Assembly: GCF_000367365.1 (NCBI RefSeq)
Contig: NZ_BARF01000064.1
Span: 107,621-171,620, forward strand
Direction of reading: 5' to 3'
Source: Streptomyces prunicolor NBRC 13075
Lineage (GTDB): Bacteria > Actinomycetota > Actinomycetes > Streptomycetales > Streptomycetaceae
DNA length: 64,000 bases
In this document: positions 31,982-40,985 of the stretch, one piece after another
Position numbering within the stretch: the first letter of the stretch is position 1
Layout: the number at the start of each line of letters is the position of its first letter
The notes under the pieces: generated by a model
What the model was told of the DNA's origin: nothing
Seen by the model: the letters and a program-made list of their open reading frames with translations, nothing else
The model's database searches: none
Translations under genes and position numbers: made by a program

Positions 31982-32569
31982 ATGACCGACAGCATCATCG
32001 ACCTCGGCCCGCAGACCCGCGTCGTCGCCCGCCTCGTCGAGGGCGTCACCGACGAGCAGCTCAGGGAGGTGACCCCGTGCCCCGGCACCGCCGTACGCAA
32101 CATGCTGGGGCACCTGCTCGGGCTGTCCGTCGCCTTCCGTGACGCCGCGCGCAAGGACCTGGGCGTCATGACGGACACCGCACCGGACACCGGCGCCTCC
32201 GACATCGGCCCCGGCTGGCGCGAGGACTTCCCCAAGATTCTCGACGGACTAGCCGAGGCCTGGCGCGACCCCGCCGCCTGGACCGGCATGACCCGCGCGG
32301 GCGGCATCGACCTCCCCGGAGCCGTCGCCGCGGCCGTCGTCGCCGACGAACTGGTCATCCACGGCTGGGACTTGGCGGTGGCCACCGGCCAGCCGTACGA
32401 GCCCGACGCGGCCGCGCTGCGGACGTCGTACACCTTCCTGCTGGCGGCGGCCGAGGACCCGACCGGAGGCGGGGGCATCTTCGGACCGGTGGTCCCGGTA
32501 CCGACGGACGCACCCCTCCTGGACCGGGCGGTGGGCCTGAGCGGACGGGACCCGGGCTGGAAGCCGTAG
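31982..32569 (+). CDS. TIGR03086-type DinB/mycothiol-dependent isomerase-fold protein
   Basis: A 195-residue four-helix-bundle protein of the mycothiol-dependent maleylpyruvate isomerase/DinB group. Typical features are LGPQTRVVARLVEGVTDEQL, TPCPGTAVRNMLGHLLGL with a metal-binding His, and ADELVIHGWDLAVATGQP with the second and third ligands. Such proteins bind a metal and use mycothiol; the reaction here is unknown. GGAAGG lies 7 bases before ATG 31982. A MITE-like element begins 3 bases after the stop. Confidence 0.82.
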   Translation: MTDSIIDLGPQTRVVARLVEGVTDEQLREVTPCPGTAVRNMLGHLLGLSVAFRDAARKDLGVMTDTAPDTGASDIGPGWREDFPKILDGLAEAWRDPAAWTGMTRAGGIDLPGAVAAAVVADELVIHGWDLAVATGQPYEPDAAALRTSYTFLLAAAEDPTGGGGIFGPVVPVPTDAPLLDRAVGLSGRDPGWKP

Positions 32570-32571
32570 GG

Positions 32572-32786
32572 CTAGGTCGTGTCCGCAAAGTCCCGTCGTC
32601 CGGTCCAGGAGGGCGGGCCCTGCGGCGTCTGGTGCGTGCTCTGGGGGTCCCCCGGCCGGAGGCTGGGGGAGTGCCGGGCGGAAGTCCTCGTACTGGACGT
32701 ACTTGGGCTTTCGCCCGGTGCGGCGAGTGGGGGCACCGCCCACGCCCTTAAGGCAGTGGGGGAGGGACTTTGCGGACACGGCCTAG
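32572..32786. mobile_element. 215-bp MITE-like element with 23-bp terminal inverted repeats
   Basis: The left end 32572-32594 and right end 32764-32786 are inverted copies matching at 22 of 23 bases; both carry GTGTCCGCAAAGTCCC (or its complement). The outermost bases are CTAG at each end, fitting an IS element that targets CTAG or TA. No transposase frame fits inside. The interior has several palindromes, among them GGGGGTCCCCC and CTTAAG. It is likely a non-autonomous derivative moved by a full-length IS elsewhere. Confidence 0.75.
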
Positions 32787-32805
32787 CGGAGGGAGGCGAA
32801 GCGCC

Positions 32806-33399
32806 TCAGCCGTGGACCGGGAAGGACGACTGGAACGCCAGGCGCTCGTCGGCCCCGTCGCCGATGCCGGCGAGGAGCTCGTCGAGCGCCATGAACTCCT
32901 CCCATGCCGCCCGGCCCGTCGCCTCGGTCAGCCGGGCCACGACGAGATCCTCCAGCTCGGGGACACGCTTGTTCTTCCACACCTTGTCGGCGAGGCTCAC
33001 CAACAGGTCCTCCAGGCCCACTTGTTGGCGCCCCCACGACGCGTGCGTCGCGGCGAAGCGGGCCAACTCCGGGCTGACGCCGTGGCGTTGCAGAAGATCC
33101 CGTCCCGCCTCCTCGTGCGCCGCTCCCGGCCCGGACAGTTCGGAGACGTGCAGCGTCTTCCCCACGTCGTGCGTCGCCGCCCCGAAGAGCACCGCCTCGC
33201 GGTCGAACCGCACGGCGGGGCAGTGCAGTTCGACCCAGTCGACCAGCTGATGGGCGACGTCATGGACAGCTCGCAGGTGGGCCGCGAGCCGCGCCGGGCT
33301 GCTCAACTCGGACAGCAGCTCGACCACCCGATCCGGCAGCGGAAGCAGTGGCGGGTCGACGGCGCCGGTCATCGCCCTCGACAGGAGAGTGTCGGCCAT
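32806..33399 (-). CDS. HD-domain phosphohydrolase
   Basis: A 197-residue cytoplasmic protein with an HD metal-dependent hydrolase core: AVHDVAHQLVDW (about 48), the signature THDVGKTLH (about 77-85), FAATHASWG (about 120), and SLADKVWKNKR (about 143), which supplies the last aspartate. Members hydrolyse nucleotides or phosphoesters; the substrate is unknown. ATG 33399 is used, but ATG 33372 with GAGG just upstream is an alternative. It is divergent from the metallo-beta-lactamase-fold gene. Confidence 0.75.
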   Translation of the reverse strand: MADTLLSRAMTGAVDPPLLPLPDRVVELLSELSSPARLAAHLRAVHDVAHQLVDWVELHCPAVRFDREAVLFGAATHDVGKTLHVSELSGPGAAHEEAGRDLLQRHGVSPELARFAATHASWGRQQVGLEDLLVSLADKVWKNKRVPELEDLVVARLTEATGRAAWEEFMALDELLAGIGDGADERLAFQSSFPVHG

Positions 33400-33513
33400 C
33401 ACCGCGTCAGGGTACTGACCGCGGTGCCCAGGCGCGGTCGGTCCGAGGCCGAGCACCACGGAACGCCCTGAAATGTGAGTGCCGTGGGCCCCGGAACCGT
33501 ACTCTTCCCCACC

Positions 33514-34263
33514 ATGCCTCTCAGTCTGACCATCCTCGGCACCGCCTCCCCGCATCCGCGCCCCGGCCGCCCCTGCTCCGGGTACCTGCTGCGCGGCGGC
33601 GGCGCCGAGGTGTGGCTGGACGCGGGGACCGGGACGTTCGCCGAGTTGCAGCGGCACACGGATCCGGCGCGGCTCACCGCCATCTGGATCTCCCATCTGC
33701 ACGCCGACCACAGCGCCGATCTCCTCGCCGCCGCCTACGCGTTCGCTTTCGGCGGGATGACCCCGACCTCCCCGATCCCGCTCTACGCCCCGCAGGACTG
33801 CGCCCGCCGGCTCGCCGGCTTCTTCGGACAGCCGGACGTCCGCTTCCTGAACGGCGTCTTCGACTTCCGATCGCTCTACGACGGCCACACCGTCCGGCAC
33901 TGGAACCTCCGGCTCACCGCACGCGCCGTCGCCCACGACACCGAGGCGTACGGGCTGCGCGCCGAGTGCCAGGGGAGTGTCCTGGGGTACTCCGGGGACA
34001 GCGGACCCTGCGAGGCGCTGACCGAACTCGCGGGCGGCGCCGACGTGTTCCTGTGCGAGGCCGACATCGACCGGCATCGCGAGGGCGAACGGCAATTCCA
34101 CCTCACGCCCGAGGACGCCGCCGCCTGCGCCAAGGGTGCGCGCGAACTCCTCATCACCCACGTGGGACCCACCCTCACCCGCGAAGCGGCCCTGGAACGC
34201 GCCGCCGCGATCTTCCCCGGCCGGACCTCCGCCGCGCTGGAAGGCGTCACCAAGACCATGTGA
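33514..34263 (+). CDS. Metallo-beta-lactamase-fold hydrolase
   Basis: A 249-residue protein of the MBL fold, RNase Z-like branch. Metal ligands: SHLHADHSAD (HxHxDH), LGYSGDSGPC (Asp) and ITHVGPTLT (His). It starts with the usual LTILGTASPHPRPGRPCSGY. Substrates of this group include RNA, cyclic nucleotides and thioesters. ATG 33514 has no ribosome site; TACTCT at 33500-33505 lies 8 bases before it and could be the -10 box of a leaderless transcript. An upstream GTG at 33475 is the alternative. It is divergent from the HD-domain gene. Confidence 0.82.
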   Translation: MPLSLTILGTASPHPRPGRPCSGYLLRGGGAEVWLDAGTGTFAELQRHTDPARLTAIWISHLHADHSADLLAAAYAFAFGGMTPTSPIPLYAPQDCARRLAGFFGQPDVRFLNGVFDFRSLYDGHTVRHWNLRLTARAVAHDTEAYGLRAECQGSVLGYSGDSGPCEALTELAGGADVFLCEADIDRHREGERQFHLTPEDAAACAKGARELLITHVGPTLTREAALERAAAIFPGRTSAALEGVTKTM

Positions 34264-34304
34264 CGCCCCACCGGGGCCAGTTGCCGGTTCTTCTGTCAGA
34301 AGCA

Positions 34305-34364
34305 TTGACGAAACAAAAGCGCGCTCCTACCTTCAACGCGTCGTACTTCATACGTCATATATGA
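34305..34364 (+). promoter_or_regulatory. Promoter and palindromic operator of the sugar-acid operon
   Basis: TTGACG (34305-34310) and TACCTT (34328-34333) have ideal 17-bp spacing. The perfect palindrome TCATATATGA (34355-34364) follows about 15 bases after the expected start of transcription, a good place for a GntR roadblock operator. The stretch is AT-rich for this genome. Confidence 0.65.
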
Positions 34365-34465
34365 GACGCGATATGCGAGATCAGATACGCGAGAGCCGGA
34401 CCAGCGAGCCGGACCCGTGAGATCCGACCCCGCGACCGCAACCACGTGACATCCGAGAGGCGCGC

Positions 34466-35179
34466 ATGACCTCTGTGCCCACGCCGATCCCGTCCCGCAC
34501 GCAGTACGTGCAGGAGGAGATCAAACGCCGCATCCTCACCGGGCGGTTGACGCCGGGTCAGCCACTGGTCGAGACCGACCTCGCCGCACAGTTCGGGGTG
34601 TCCAAGACCCCGGTGCGCGAGGCGCTCAAGACCCTGGCCGGTACCGGGCTCGTCGTGATGAACCAGTACAAGGGCGTCACGGTGCGCATGGTGGACGCGG
34701 ACATGGCGCGCGAGGTGTACGACGTACGGCTGCTCCTCGAACCCGAGGCGCTCCGCCGTGCCGTACGACGCCAGGCCTCCCTCGACGCCGCCCGCGAGGC
34801 GCTGACCCGCGCCGACGAGGCCACCGACACCGCCGAACGCTCCCTCGCCAACCGGGAGTTCCACCGCGCGCTGTACCTGCCGTGCGGCAACCCGCTGCTC
34901 GGCCGGATGCTCGACGAGGTCCGCGACCAGGCCGCCCTCGTCTCCGCCGTCGCCTGGGCCGCCTCGCCCTCCTGGGAACGGGAGGCCGGCGAACACCGGG
35001 AGATCCTGCGGCTCGCCCTCGACGGTGATGCGGACGGCGCGGCGACCGCGCTGCACACCCATATCGCGTCGTTCGTGCAACGGGCCTTCCCCGGCACGGA
35101 GTTGGAGACCCACGGACAGGGCACCCCCGGACGGGACAGCCAGGGACGGGACACCCACGGAGAGGACGGTAGGGCATGA
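34466..35179 (+). CDS. GntR-family (FadR/FCD) regulator of the sugar-acid operon
   Basis: A 237-residue regulator with winged helix at about 10-75 (YVQEEIKRRILTGRLTPGQPL, DLAAQFGVSKTPVREALKTLA) and FCD domain at about 80-215 (YDVRLLLEPEALR, REFHRALY, EHREILRLAL). A Gly/Asp/Arg-rich tail with short repeats (GRDSQGRDTHGEDGRA) is probably disordered. GAGAGG lies 6 bases before ATG 34466. Its stop overlaps the aldolase-type gene (ATGA), so it is the first gene of the operon and probably represses it through the palindrome at 34355. Confidence 0.85.
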   Translation: MTSVPTPIPSRTQYVQEEIKRRILTGRLTPGQPLVETDLAAQFGVSKTPVREALKTLAGTGLVVMNQYKGVTVRMVDADMAREVYDVRLLLEPEALRRAVRRQASLDAAREALTRADEATDTAERSLANREFHRALYLPCGNPLLGRMLDEVRDQAALVSAVAWAASPSWEREAGEHREILRLALDGDADGAATALHTHIASFVQRAFPGTELETHGQGTPGRDSQGRDTHGEDGRA

Positions 35180-36084
35180 CGGCGAGGTTCGAGGCCCAAC
35201 GCGCCGCCCTGGCCGACGTGGTGGCGATCCCGGTGACCCCGTTCGCCGAGGACGGCAGCGTCGACCAGGACACCCACCGGGCCCTGCTGCGCCGACTGCT
35301 CGACGGCGGGGTCAGGATCGTCACGCCCAATGGGAACACCGGCGAGTTCTACGCCCTGACTCCCCAAGAGCGGCAACTGGTCACGGAGTTGACCGTCGAC
35401 GAGGTGGGCGAACGCGCCGCGATCCTCGTCGGCGTCGGACACGACGTGCCCACCGCCGTCCAATCCGCCCTGCACGCCCGTGAGTTGGGCGCCCACATGG
35501 TGATGGTCCATCAGCCCGTCCACCCGTACGTCTCACAGGACGGCTGGGTCGACTACCACCGCGCCATCGCCGAGGCCGTGCCCGACCTGGGCGTCGTCCC
35601 GTACATCCGCAACGCCCAGCTCCTCGGCGCCCGCCTCGCCGAACTCGCCGACGACTGCCCGAACGTGATCGGCGTCAAGTACGCCGTCCCGGACGCGGCC
35701 CGCTTCGCCGCCTTCGCCCGGGACGCGGGGCTCGAACGCTTCGTATGGGTGGCCGGGCTGGCCGAACCGTACGCGCCCTCCTACTTCTCGGCGGGCGCCA
35801 CCGGCTTCACCTCAGGGCTCGTGAACGTCGCCCCGTCCGTCTCGCTGAACATGATCGAAGCGCTTCGATCAGGGGACTATCCGGGGGCGATGAAGGTGTG
35901 GGAGCAGATCCGCCGATTTGAGGAGCTAAGGGCCGTAAACGGCTCCGCGAACAACGTCACCATCGTCAAGGAAGCGCTTGCGTCCCTCGGCCTCTGCCGC
36001 CGCGAGGTCCGCCCGCCCAGCAGGCCCCTGCCCGAGGGTGAGCGGGCCGAGGTCGCCGCGATAGCCGCCGGATGGTCCGTATGA
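35176..36084 (+). CDS. DapA-superfamily 2-keto-3-deoxy sugar acid aldolase or dehydratase
   Basis: A 302-residue TIM barrel with VVAIPVTPFAEDG, PNGNTGEFYAL, the catalytic tyrosine region VPYIRNAQ and the Schiff-base lysine in IGVKYAVPD. The next gene is a sugar-acid dehydratase of the IlvD/Edd family. Such pairs convert an aldonic acid to a 2-keto-3-deoxy acid and then cleave or dehydrate it. The substrate could be arabinonate, galactonate or a related acid; the GH43 and pectin neighbours favour L-arabinose or galactose units. Its coding sequence holds an 18-bp perfect palindrome and a second AAGCGCTT site, both using otherwise rare codons. The start overlaps the GntR gene (ATGA). Confidence 0.8.
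   Translation: MTARFEAQRAALADVVAIPVTPFAEDGSVDQDTHRALLRRLLDGGVRIVTPNGNTGEFYALTPQERQLVTELTVDEVGERAAILVGVGHDVPTAVQSALHARELGAHMVMVHQPVHPYVSQDGWVDYHRAIAEAVPDLGVVPYIRNAQLLGARLAELADDCPNVIGVKYAVPDAARFAAFARDAGLERFVWVAGLAEPYAPSYFSAGATGFTSGLVNVAPSVSLNMIEALRSGDYPGAMKVWEQIRRFEELRAVNGSANNVTIVKEALASLGLCRREVRPPSRPLPEGERAEVAAIAAGWSV
35853..35870. promoter_or_regulatory. Intragenic 18-bp palindrome with AAGCGCTT core
   Basis: GATCGAAGCGCTTCGATC is a perfect palindrome inside the aldolase-type gene, using rare Streptomyces codons CTT, CGA and TCA. A second core lies at 35972-35979. The core is typical of LacI-family operators. Confidence 0.5.
35972..35979. promoter_or_regulatory. Second intragenic AAGCGCTT core
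   Basis: AAGCGCTT within GAA GCG CTT GCG, again with the rare codon CTT, about 110 bases after the 18-bp palindrome. It may be an auxiliary operator. Confidence 0.35.
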
Positions 36085-37802
36085 AGTCACCGGACGAGCT
36101 CAGAAGCCACCAGTGGTACGGCACCGACGGGCTGCGCTCCTTCAGTCACCGGGCCCGCACCCGCCAGCTCGGCTACCTCCCCGAGGAACACCTCGGCAAG
36201 CCCGTCATCGCGATCCTCAACACATGGTCGGACATCAACCCCTGTCATGTGCACCTCCGTGAGCGCGCCCAGGCGGTCAAGCGGGGCGTGTGGCAGGCGG
36301 GCGGCTTCCCGCTCGAATTCCCCGTCTCGACACTCAGCGAGACCTTCCAGAAGCCGACCCCGATGCTCTACCGCAACCTCCTCGCGATGGAGACCGAGGA
36401 ACTGCTGCGGTCGTACCCGGTCGACGGTGCCGTGCTGATGGGCGGCTGCGACAAGTCGACCCCCGCGCTGCTCATGGGTGCCGCCAGCGTCGACCTGCCC
36501 ACCGTCTTCGTCCCCGCCGGACCGATGCTGCCGGGCCACTGGCGCAACGAGATCCTCGGCTCCGGCACCGACATGTGGAAGTACTGGGACGACAAGCGCG
36601 CCGGCCTCATCGGCGAGTGCGAGATGACCGAACTGGAGAGCGGCCTCGCGCGCTCGCCCGGGCACTGCATGACCATGGGGACGGCGTCCACGCTGACCGC
36701 CGCCGCCGAGGCGCTGGGCGTGACCGTGCCGGGCGCGTCGAGCATCCCCGCCGTGGACTCGGGGCACGATCGGATGGCCGCGCAATCCGGCATGAGGATC
36801 GTTGAACAAGTCCAAAAGGGGCGTGTTCTCTCGTCGATCCTCACCCAGGACGCCTTCGAGGACGCGGTCACCACCGTCCTCGGCCTCGGCGGCTCCACCA
36901 ACGCCGTGATCCACCTCATCGCCATGGCCGGCCGCGCCGGCGTCCACCTCACACTCGACGACTTCGACCGCATCGCCCGCACGGTCCCGGTCCTCGCGAA
37001 CGTACGGCCCGGCGGCCAGACCTACCTCATGGAGGACTTCCACTTCGCCGGCGGCCTCCCCGGATTCCTCTCCCGGATCACCGACCTGCTCCACCTGGAC
37101 CGGCCGACGGTCTCCTACGACACCCTGCGCGAACAGCTCGACGGCGCGCGGGTGCACAACGACGACGTGATCCGCCCGCGCGACAACCCGGTCGCGGACG
37201 AGGGCGGGGTCGCCGTCCTGCGCGGCAACCTCTGCCCGGACGGCGCGGTCATCAAGCACATCGCCGCCGAACCGCACCTGCTCAAGCACACCGGACCCGC
37301 GGTCGTCTTCGACGATTACCGGACCATGCAACGCACCATCAACGACCCGGAGTTGGGCATCACCGCCGACAGTGTGCTGGTGTTGCGCAACGCGGGTCCC
37401 AAGGGTGGCCCCGGTATGCCCGAGTACGGCATGCTCCCGCTCCCCGACCACCTCCTCAAGCAGGGCGTCCGGGACATGGTCCGGATCTCCGACGCCCGGA
37501 TGAGCGGGACGAGTTACGGCACGTGCGTGCTGCACATCGCGCCCGAGTCGTACATCGGCGGACCACTGGCGCTCGTGCGGACCGGGGACACCATCACCCT
37601 GGACGTCGAGGCGCGCACCCTCCAACTCAACGTGGACGACGAGGAGTTGGAGCGACGCAGGGCGGAGTGGACACCGCCGCCCGCACGGTACGAGCGCGGC
37701 TACGGCGCGCTCTACAACGACCAGATCACCCAGGCGGACACCGGCTGCGACTTCGAGTTCCTGGCCCGGCCGGGCAAGGTCGCCGACCCGTACGCGGGTT
37801 AG
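36081..37802 (+). CDS. IlvD/Edd-family sugar-acid dehydratase
   Basis: A 573-residue iron-sulphur dehydratase. Three cysteines typical of the pentonate/aldonate branch are seen: NTWSDINPCHVHL, MGGCDKSTPALLMG and SPGHCMTMGTAST. Other family marks are GLGGSTNAVIHL and the C-terminal RISDARMSGTSYGTCVLH. These match L-arabinonate/D-xylonate-type dehydratases better than the valine-pathway enzyme IlvD. It would remove water from an aldonic acid to give a 2-keto-3-deoxy acid, used by the preceding gene product. The start at 36081 overlaps the upstream stop (ATGA); an ATG at 36072 is possible. Confidence 0.85.
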   Translation: MKSPDELRSHQWYGTDGLRSFSHRARTRQLGYLPEEHLGKPVIAILNTWSDINPCHVHLRERAQAVKRGVWQAGGFPLEFPVSTLSETFQKPTPMLYRNLLAMETEELLRSYPVDGAVLMGGCDKSTPALLMGAASVDLPTVFVPAGPMLPGHWRNEILGSGTDMWKYWDDKRAGLIGECEMTELESGLARSPGHCMTMGTASTLTAAAEALGVTVPGASSIPAVDSGHDRMAAQSGMRIVEQVQKGRVLSSILTQDAFEDAVTTVLGLGGSTNAVIHLIAMAGRAGVHLTLDDFDRIARTVPVLANVRPGGQTYLMEDFHFAGGLPGFLSRITDLLHLDRPTVSYDTLREQLDGARVHNDDVIRPRDNPVADEGGVAVLRGNLCPDGAVIKHIAAEPHLLKHTGPAVVFDDYRTMQRTINDPELGITADSVLVLRNAGPKGGPGMPEYGMLPLPDHLLKQGVRDMVRISDARMSGTSYGTCVLHIAPESYIGGPLALVRTGDTITLDVEARTLQLNVDDEELERRRAEWTPPPARYERGYGALYNDQITQADTGCDFEFLARPGKVADPYAG

Positions 37803-37850
37803 CCCCTCGCCGCCTCCTCGTAGCGCACAGCGCCGCGCCACACCCACTGA

Positions 37851-37862
37851 GAAAGCGCTTCA
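37851..37862. promoter_or_regulatory. AAGCGCTT operator before the importer genes
   Basis: GAAAGCGCTTCA, 40 bases before the first permease start and about 50 bases after the dehydratase stop. The core AAGCGCTT is shared with sites at 35853, 35972 and 43426. Confidence 0.5.
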
Positions 37863-37901
37863 CCCCGTACACGACCCCCCGCAAGCGAACGGAGAACAGT
37901 C

Positions 37902-38837
37902 ATGGCCCAAGCCGCAGCCGTGGCGAAACCGCCCGCGCCACCCCGGCGGCGCCGTGCCTCCGCGACCCCGCGCAGGCTCCCGTACCTGCTGATCGCCCCG
38001 GCGGCCCTGCTCATGCTGGGCTTCATCGCCTACCCGGTCATCAGCGTCTTCTACTACAGCCTGCAGAACTACAACCCCACCAAGCCGTGGCGCAACGGCT
38101 TCGCGGGCCTCGACAACTTCACCCACGCCTTCACCAACGACCCCCAGTTCTGGGACACGTTGACGTTCAGCGCCAAGTGGGTCGTCGTAGAGGTCGGCCT
38201 CCAACTGCTCTTCGGTCTCGCCCTCGCCCTGATCGTCAACCAGACCTTCGTGGGCCGGTCCATCGGCCGCGCGCTGGTGTTCTCCCCGTGGGCCGTGTCG
38301 GGCGTCCTGACCTCCGCGATCTGGGTGCTGCTCTACAACTCCCAGACAGGCGTGACCCGTTACCTCGCAGACATGGGAATCGGCCAGTACGGCACGAGTT
38401 GGCTCTCCGACCCCTCAACCGTCTTCTCCGCAGCGGTCGTTGCGGACCTCTGGCGAGGCGTCCCGTTCTTCGCGATCCTCATCCTCGCCGACCTCCAGTC
38501 CGTGTCGAAGGACCTGTACGAGGCCGCCGAGGTCGACGGAGCCAGCCGCTTCCAGCAGTTCCGGAACATCACCCTGCCGCACCTCAAGGACGCGATCGTG
38601 CTCTCCACGCTGCTGCGCGCGGTCTGGGAGTTCAACAACGTCGACCTCCTCTACACCCTGACCGGCGGCGGCCCGGCCGGCGAGACGACCACGCTCCCGC
38701 TCTACGTCGCCAACACCAGCGTCGAAGCACACAACTTCGGCTACGCCTCGGCCCTCACCACGGTCGCCTTCGTGATCCTGCTCTTCTTCTCGATCATCTA
38801 TCTGCGCCTGAGCAAGTTCGGAGGCGGCGACAAGTGA
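37902..38837 (+). CDS. ABC sugar importer permease, MalF type
   Basis: A 311-residue membrane protein with six predicted helices. The EAA loop reads EAAEVDGASRFQQFRNITLP (about 207-227). GGAGA lies 7 bases before ATG 37902. It is coupled to the second permease (GTGA). With the binding protein at 43491 it probably imports arabino-oligosaccharides or a pectin-derived sugar, using a shared ATPase encoded elsewhere. Confidence 0.9.
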   Translation: MAQAAAVAKPPAPPRRRRASATPRRLPYLLIAPAALLMLGFIAYPVISVFYYSLQNYNPTKPWRNGFAGLDNFTHAFTNDPQFWDTLTFSAKWVVVEVGLQLLFGLALALIVNQTFVGRSIGRALVFSPWAVSGVLTSAIWVLLYNSQTGVTRYLADMGIGQYGTSWLSDPSTVFSAAVVADLWRGVPFFAILILADLQSVSKDLYEAAEVDGASRFQQFRNITLPHLKDAIVLSTLLRAVWEFNNVDLLYTLTGGGPAGETTTLPLYVANTSVEAHNFGYASALTTVAFVILLFFSIIYLRLSKFGGGDK

Positions 38838-39718
38838 TCACCGAGATCGCTCCGGCGCGCGAGCAGGAGTCCGCCGCCCCACAACAGCCCCGCAAGGTCC
38901 GGCGCGCCTGGGACGAGGTCCCGCGCTGGCAGATCTACCTCCCCCTGGGCATCTACCTCGTCTTCACCCTGATCCCCTTCTACTGGATCCTGCTCTTCGC
39001 GTTCCGCCCGGCCGGCTCGACCTCCCTCGTCCCCTGGCCGATGACCCTCGACCACTTCCAGAAGGTGTGGACCGAACGCAGCTTCGGCGTCTACTTCCAG
39101 AACAGCGTCTACGTCGGCGTCGCCACCCTGATCCTCACCACCGTGGTCGCGCTGGCCGGCGGCTACGCGCTCGCCCGCTTCGAGTTCAAGGTCAAGCGCG
39201 CGTTCATGCTGGCCCTGCTGTGCTCCCAATTCGTGCCGGGCGCCCTGCTGTTGGTCCCGCTGTTCCAGATCTTCGCCAAGCTTCAGATGATCAACTCGCT
39301 CGGCAGCGTCATCCTCGCGGAGACCGTCTTCCAGCTCCCGCTCTCGATGATCCTGATCAGCGGCTTCATCCGGAACGTCCCGCAGTCCCTCGAAGAGGCC
39401 GCCTGGGTCGACGGCTGCAACCGCTTCGCCGCGTTCCGCATCGTCGTCCTCCCGCTGCTGCGGCCCGGGCTGATCGCCGTCGGCTCCTTCGCCTTCGTGC
39501 ACGCCTGGAACCACTTCCTCTTCGCCCTGATGTTCCTCTCCGACCAGAGCAAGCAGACGATCCCGGTCGGCCTCAACACCCTGATGAGCGCGGACAGCGT
39601 CGACCTCGGCGCGCTCGCCGCGGGCGGCATCGTCGCGGCGATCCCGGTGGTGATCGTGTTCGCCTTCATTCAGAAGTGGCTGATCACCGGCTTCAGCGCG
39701 GGGGCGGTGAAGGGATGA
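38834..39718 (+). CDS. ABC sugar importer permease, MalG type
   Basis: A 294-residue membrane protein starting at GTG 38834, which overlaps the upstream stop by 4 bases. Six helices are predicted after a polar N-terminus of about 35 residues. The EAA loop is EEAAWVDGCNRFAAFRIVVL (about 190-210), and it ends with the common ITGFSAGAVKG. Confidence 0.9.
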   Translation: MITEIAPAREQESAAPQQPRKVRRAWDEVPRWQIYLPLGIYLVFTLIPFYWILLFAFRPAGSTSLVPWPMTLDHFQKVWTERSFGVYFQNSVYVGVATLILTTVVALAGGYALARFEFKVKRAFMLALLCSQFVPGALLLVPLFQIFAKLQMINSLGSVILAETVFQLPLSMILISGFIRNVPQSLEEAAWVDGCNRFAAFRIVVLPLLRPGLIAVGSFAFVHAWNHFLFALMFLSDQSKQTIPVGLNTLMSADSVDLGALAAGGIVAAIPVVIVFAFIQKWLITGFSAGAVKG

Positions 39719-39767
39719 GGCAACCGCTTACCCTGCTGGCGAAGATCGTCGACGCAGGGAGAATCCC

Positions 39768-40985
39768 ATGACCACCAACACCGGTCCTACGACCGTTCCC
39801 GCATCCGGCACCACGCCCCTCGCCGCACCTGGCCCCACACCCCTCGCCCCGCCCGTCACCATCGTCCTCGCGGGCGCCCGGGGCCACGGCCGCTGGCATG
39901 TCGAGAACATCCGCCGGCTCCAGGACAAGGGCCTCGTACGCCTCGTCGGAATCTGCGAGCTGACCCCGCTGACCGAGGAGGAGTTCGGTGGCGAACTCCC
40001 CGCGCAGTCACCGGACTTCGGCGCCCTCCTCGACTCCACCGGCGCCCAGGTCGCCGTGGTCTGCACCCCGATCCCGACCCACACGGACCTCGCCCTGGCC
40101 GCCGCCAAGCGAGGCGTGCACCTGTTGCTGGAGAAGCCGCCCGCGCCCTCGTACGCCGAGTTCCGCCGGATGGCCGACGGGGTCGCCGCCGCCGGGGTGG
40201 CCTGCCAGATCGGGTTCCAGTCGCTCGGCTCACACGCCGTGCCCGCGATCCGAGAGCTGATCGCCAAGGGCGCGATCGGCACGCTGACCGGGGTCGGCGG
40301 CGCCGGTGCCTGGGCGCGCGACGAGGCGTACTACCGACGTGCCCCCTGGGCGGGCAAGCGGCGCCTGAACGGCGTCGACGTGATCGACGGCGCCCTCACC
40401 AACCCCCTCGCGCACGCCGTGGCCACCGCCCTCGCCCTCAACGGCACGACCCGCGCCGAGGACGTGACCCGCATCGAGACGGAACTCGTGCGCGCCAACG
40501 ACATCGAGTCCGACGACACCTCCTGCGTCCGCGTCACCACCGTCCAGGGCCGCCCGGTCACCGTCGCCGTCACCCTGTGCGCCGAACACCCCGGCGAGCC
40601 CTACGTGTTGGTGCACGGCAGCGAGGGCCGGATCACCTACTGGTACAAGCAGGACCGCGCCCTGCTCCAGCGAGCGGGCCACGGCCCCGAGGAGTTCGAG
40701 TACGGCAGCACGGACCTGCTGGAGAACCTGGTCGCCCATCTCACCGACGGTGACGAGCTGTTGGTCGAACCGGACGCGACAGGCGCCTTCATGAAGGTCG
40801 TCGAAGCGATCCGCGAGGCTCCCGACCCGGCCCAACTCCCCACCGATGCCTGGCACTTGCTGACCGCCGAGAACCGCCGGGTCGTCCCCGGCATCGACGC
40901 ACTGGTCACGGCGGCGGCCGACACCCTCGCCCTCTACTCCGAGCTGGGCGCCTCCTGGGCCCCACCGAAAGAGGTGAGCACCTGA
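39768..40985 (+). CDS. Gfo/Idh/MocA-family oxidoreductase
   Basis: A 405-residue NAD(P)-dependent oxidoreductase. The nucleotide loop is AGARGHGRWHVENI, and the conserved EKPP (LLLEKPPAPS) lies at about 128. The C-terminal alpha/beta domain (about 150-380) includes GAGAWARDEAYYRRAPWAGKR and DVIDGALTNPLAHAVA, with the usual catalytic histidine and lysine positions. GGGAGA precedes ATG 39768. Its neighbour, a PmoA/DUF6807-type protein, often pairs with this group. A sugar or sugar-acid substrate is likely, but which one is unknown. Confidence 0.83.
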   Translation: MTTNTGPTTVPASGTTPLAAPGPTPLAPPVTIVLAGARGHGRWHVENIRRLQDKGLVRLVGICELTPLTEEEFGGELPAQSPDFGALLDSTGAQVAVVCTPIPTHTDLALAAAKRGVHLLLEKPPAPSYAEFRRMADGVAAAGVACQIGFQSLGSHAVPAIRELIAKGAIGTLTGVGGAGAWARDEAYYRRAPWAGKRRLNGVDVIDGALTNPLAHAVATALALNGTTRAEDVTRIETELVRANDIESDDTSCVRVTTVQGRPVTVAVTLCAEHPGEPYVLVHGSEGRITYWYKQDRALLQRAGHGPEEFEYGSTDLLENLVAHLTDGDELLVEPDATGAFMKVVEAIREAPDPAQLPTDAWHLLTAENRRVVPGIDALVTAAADTLALYSELGASWAPPKEVST

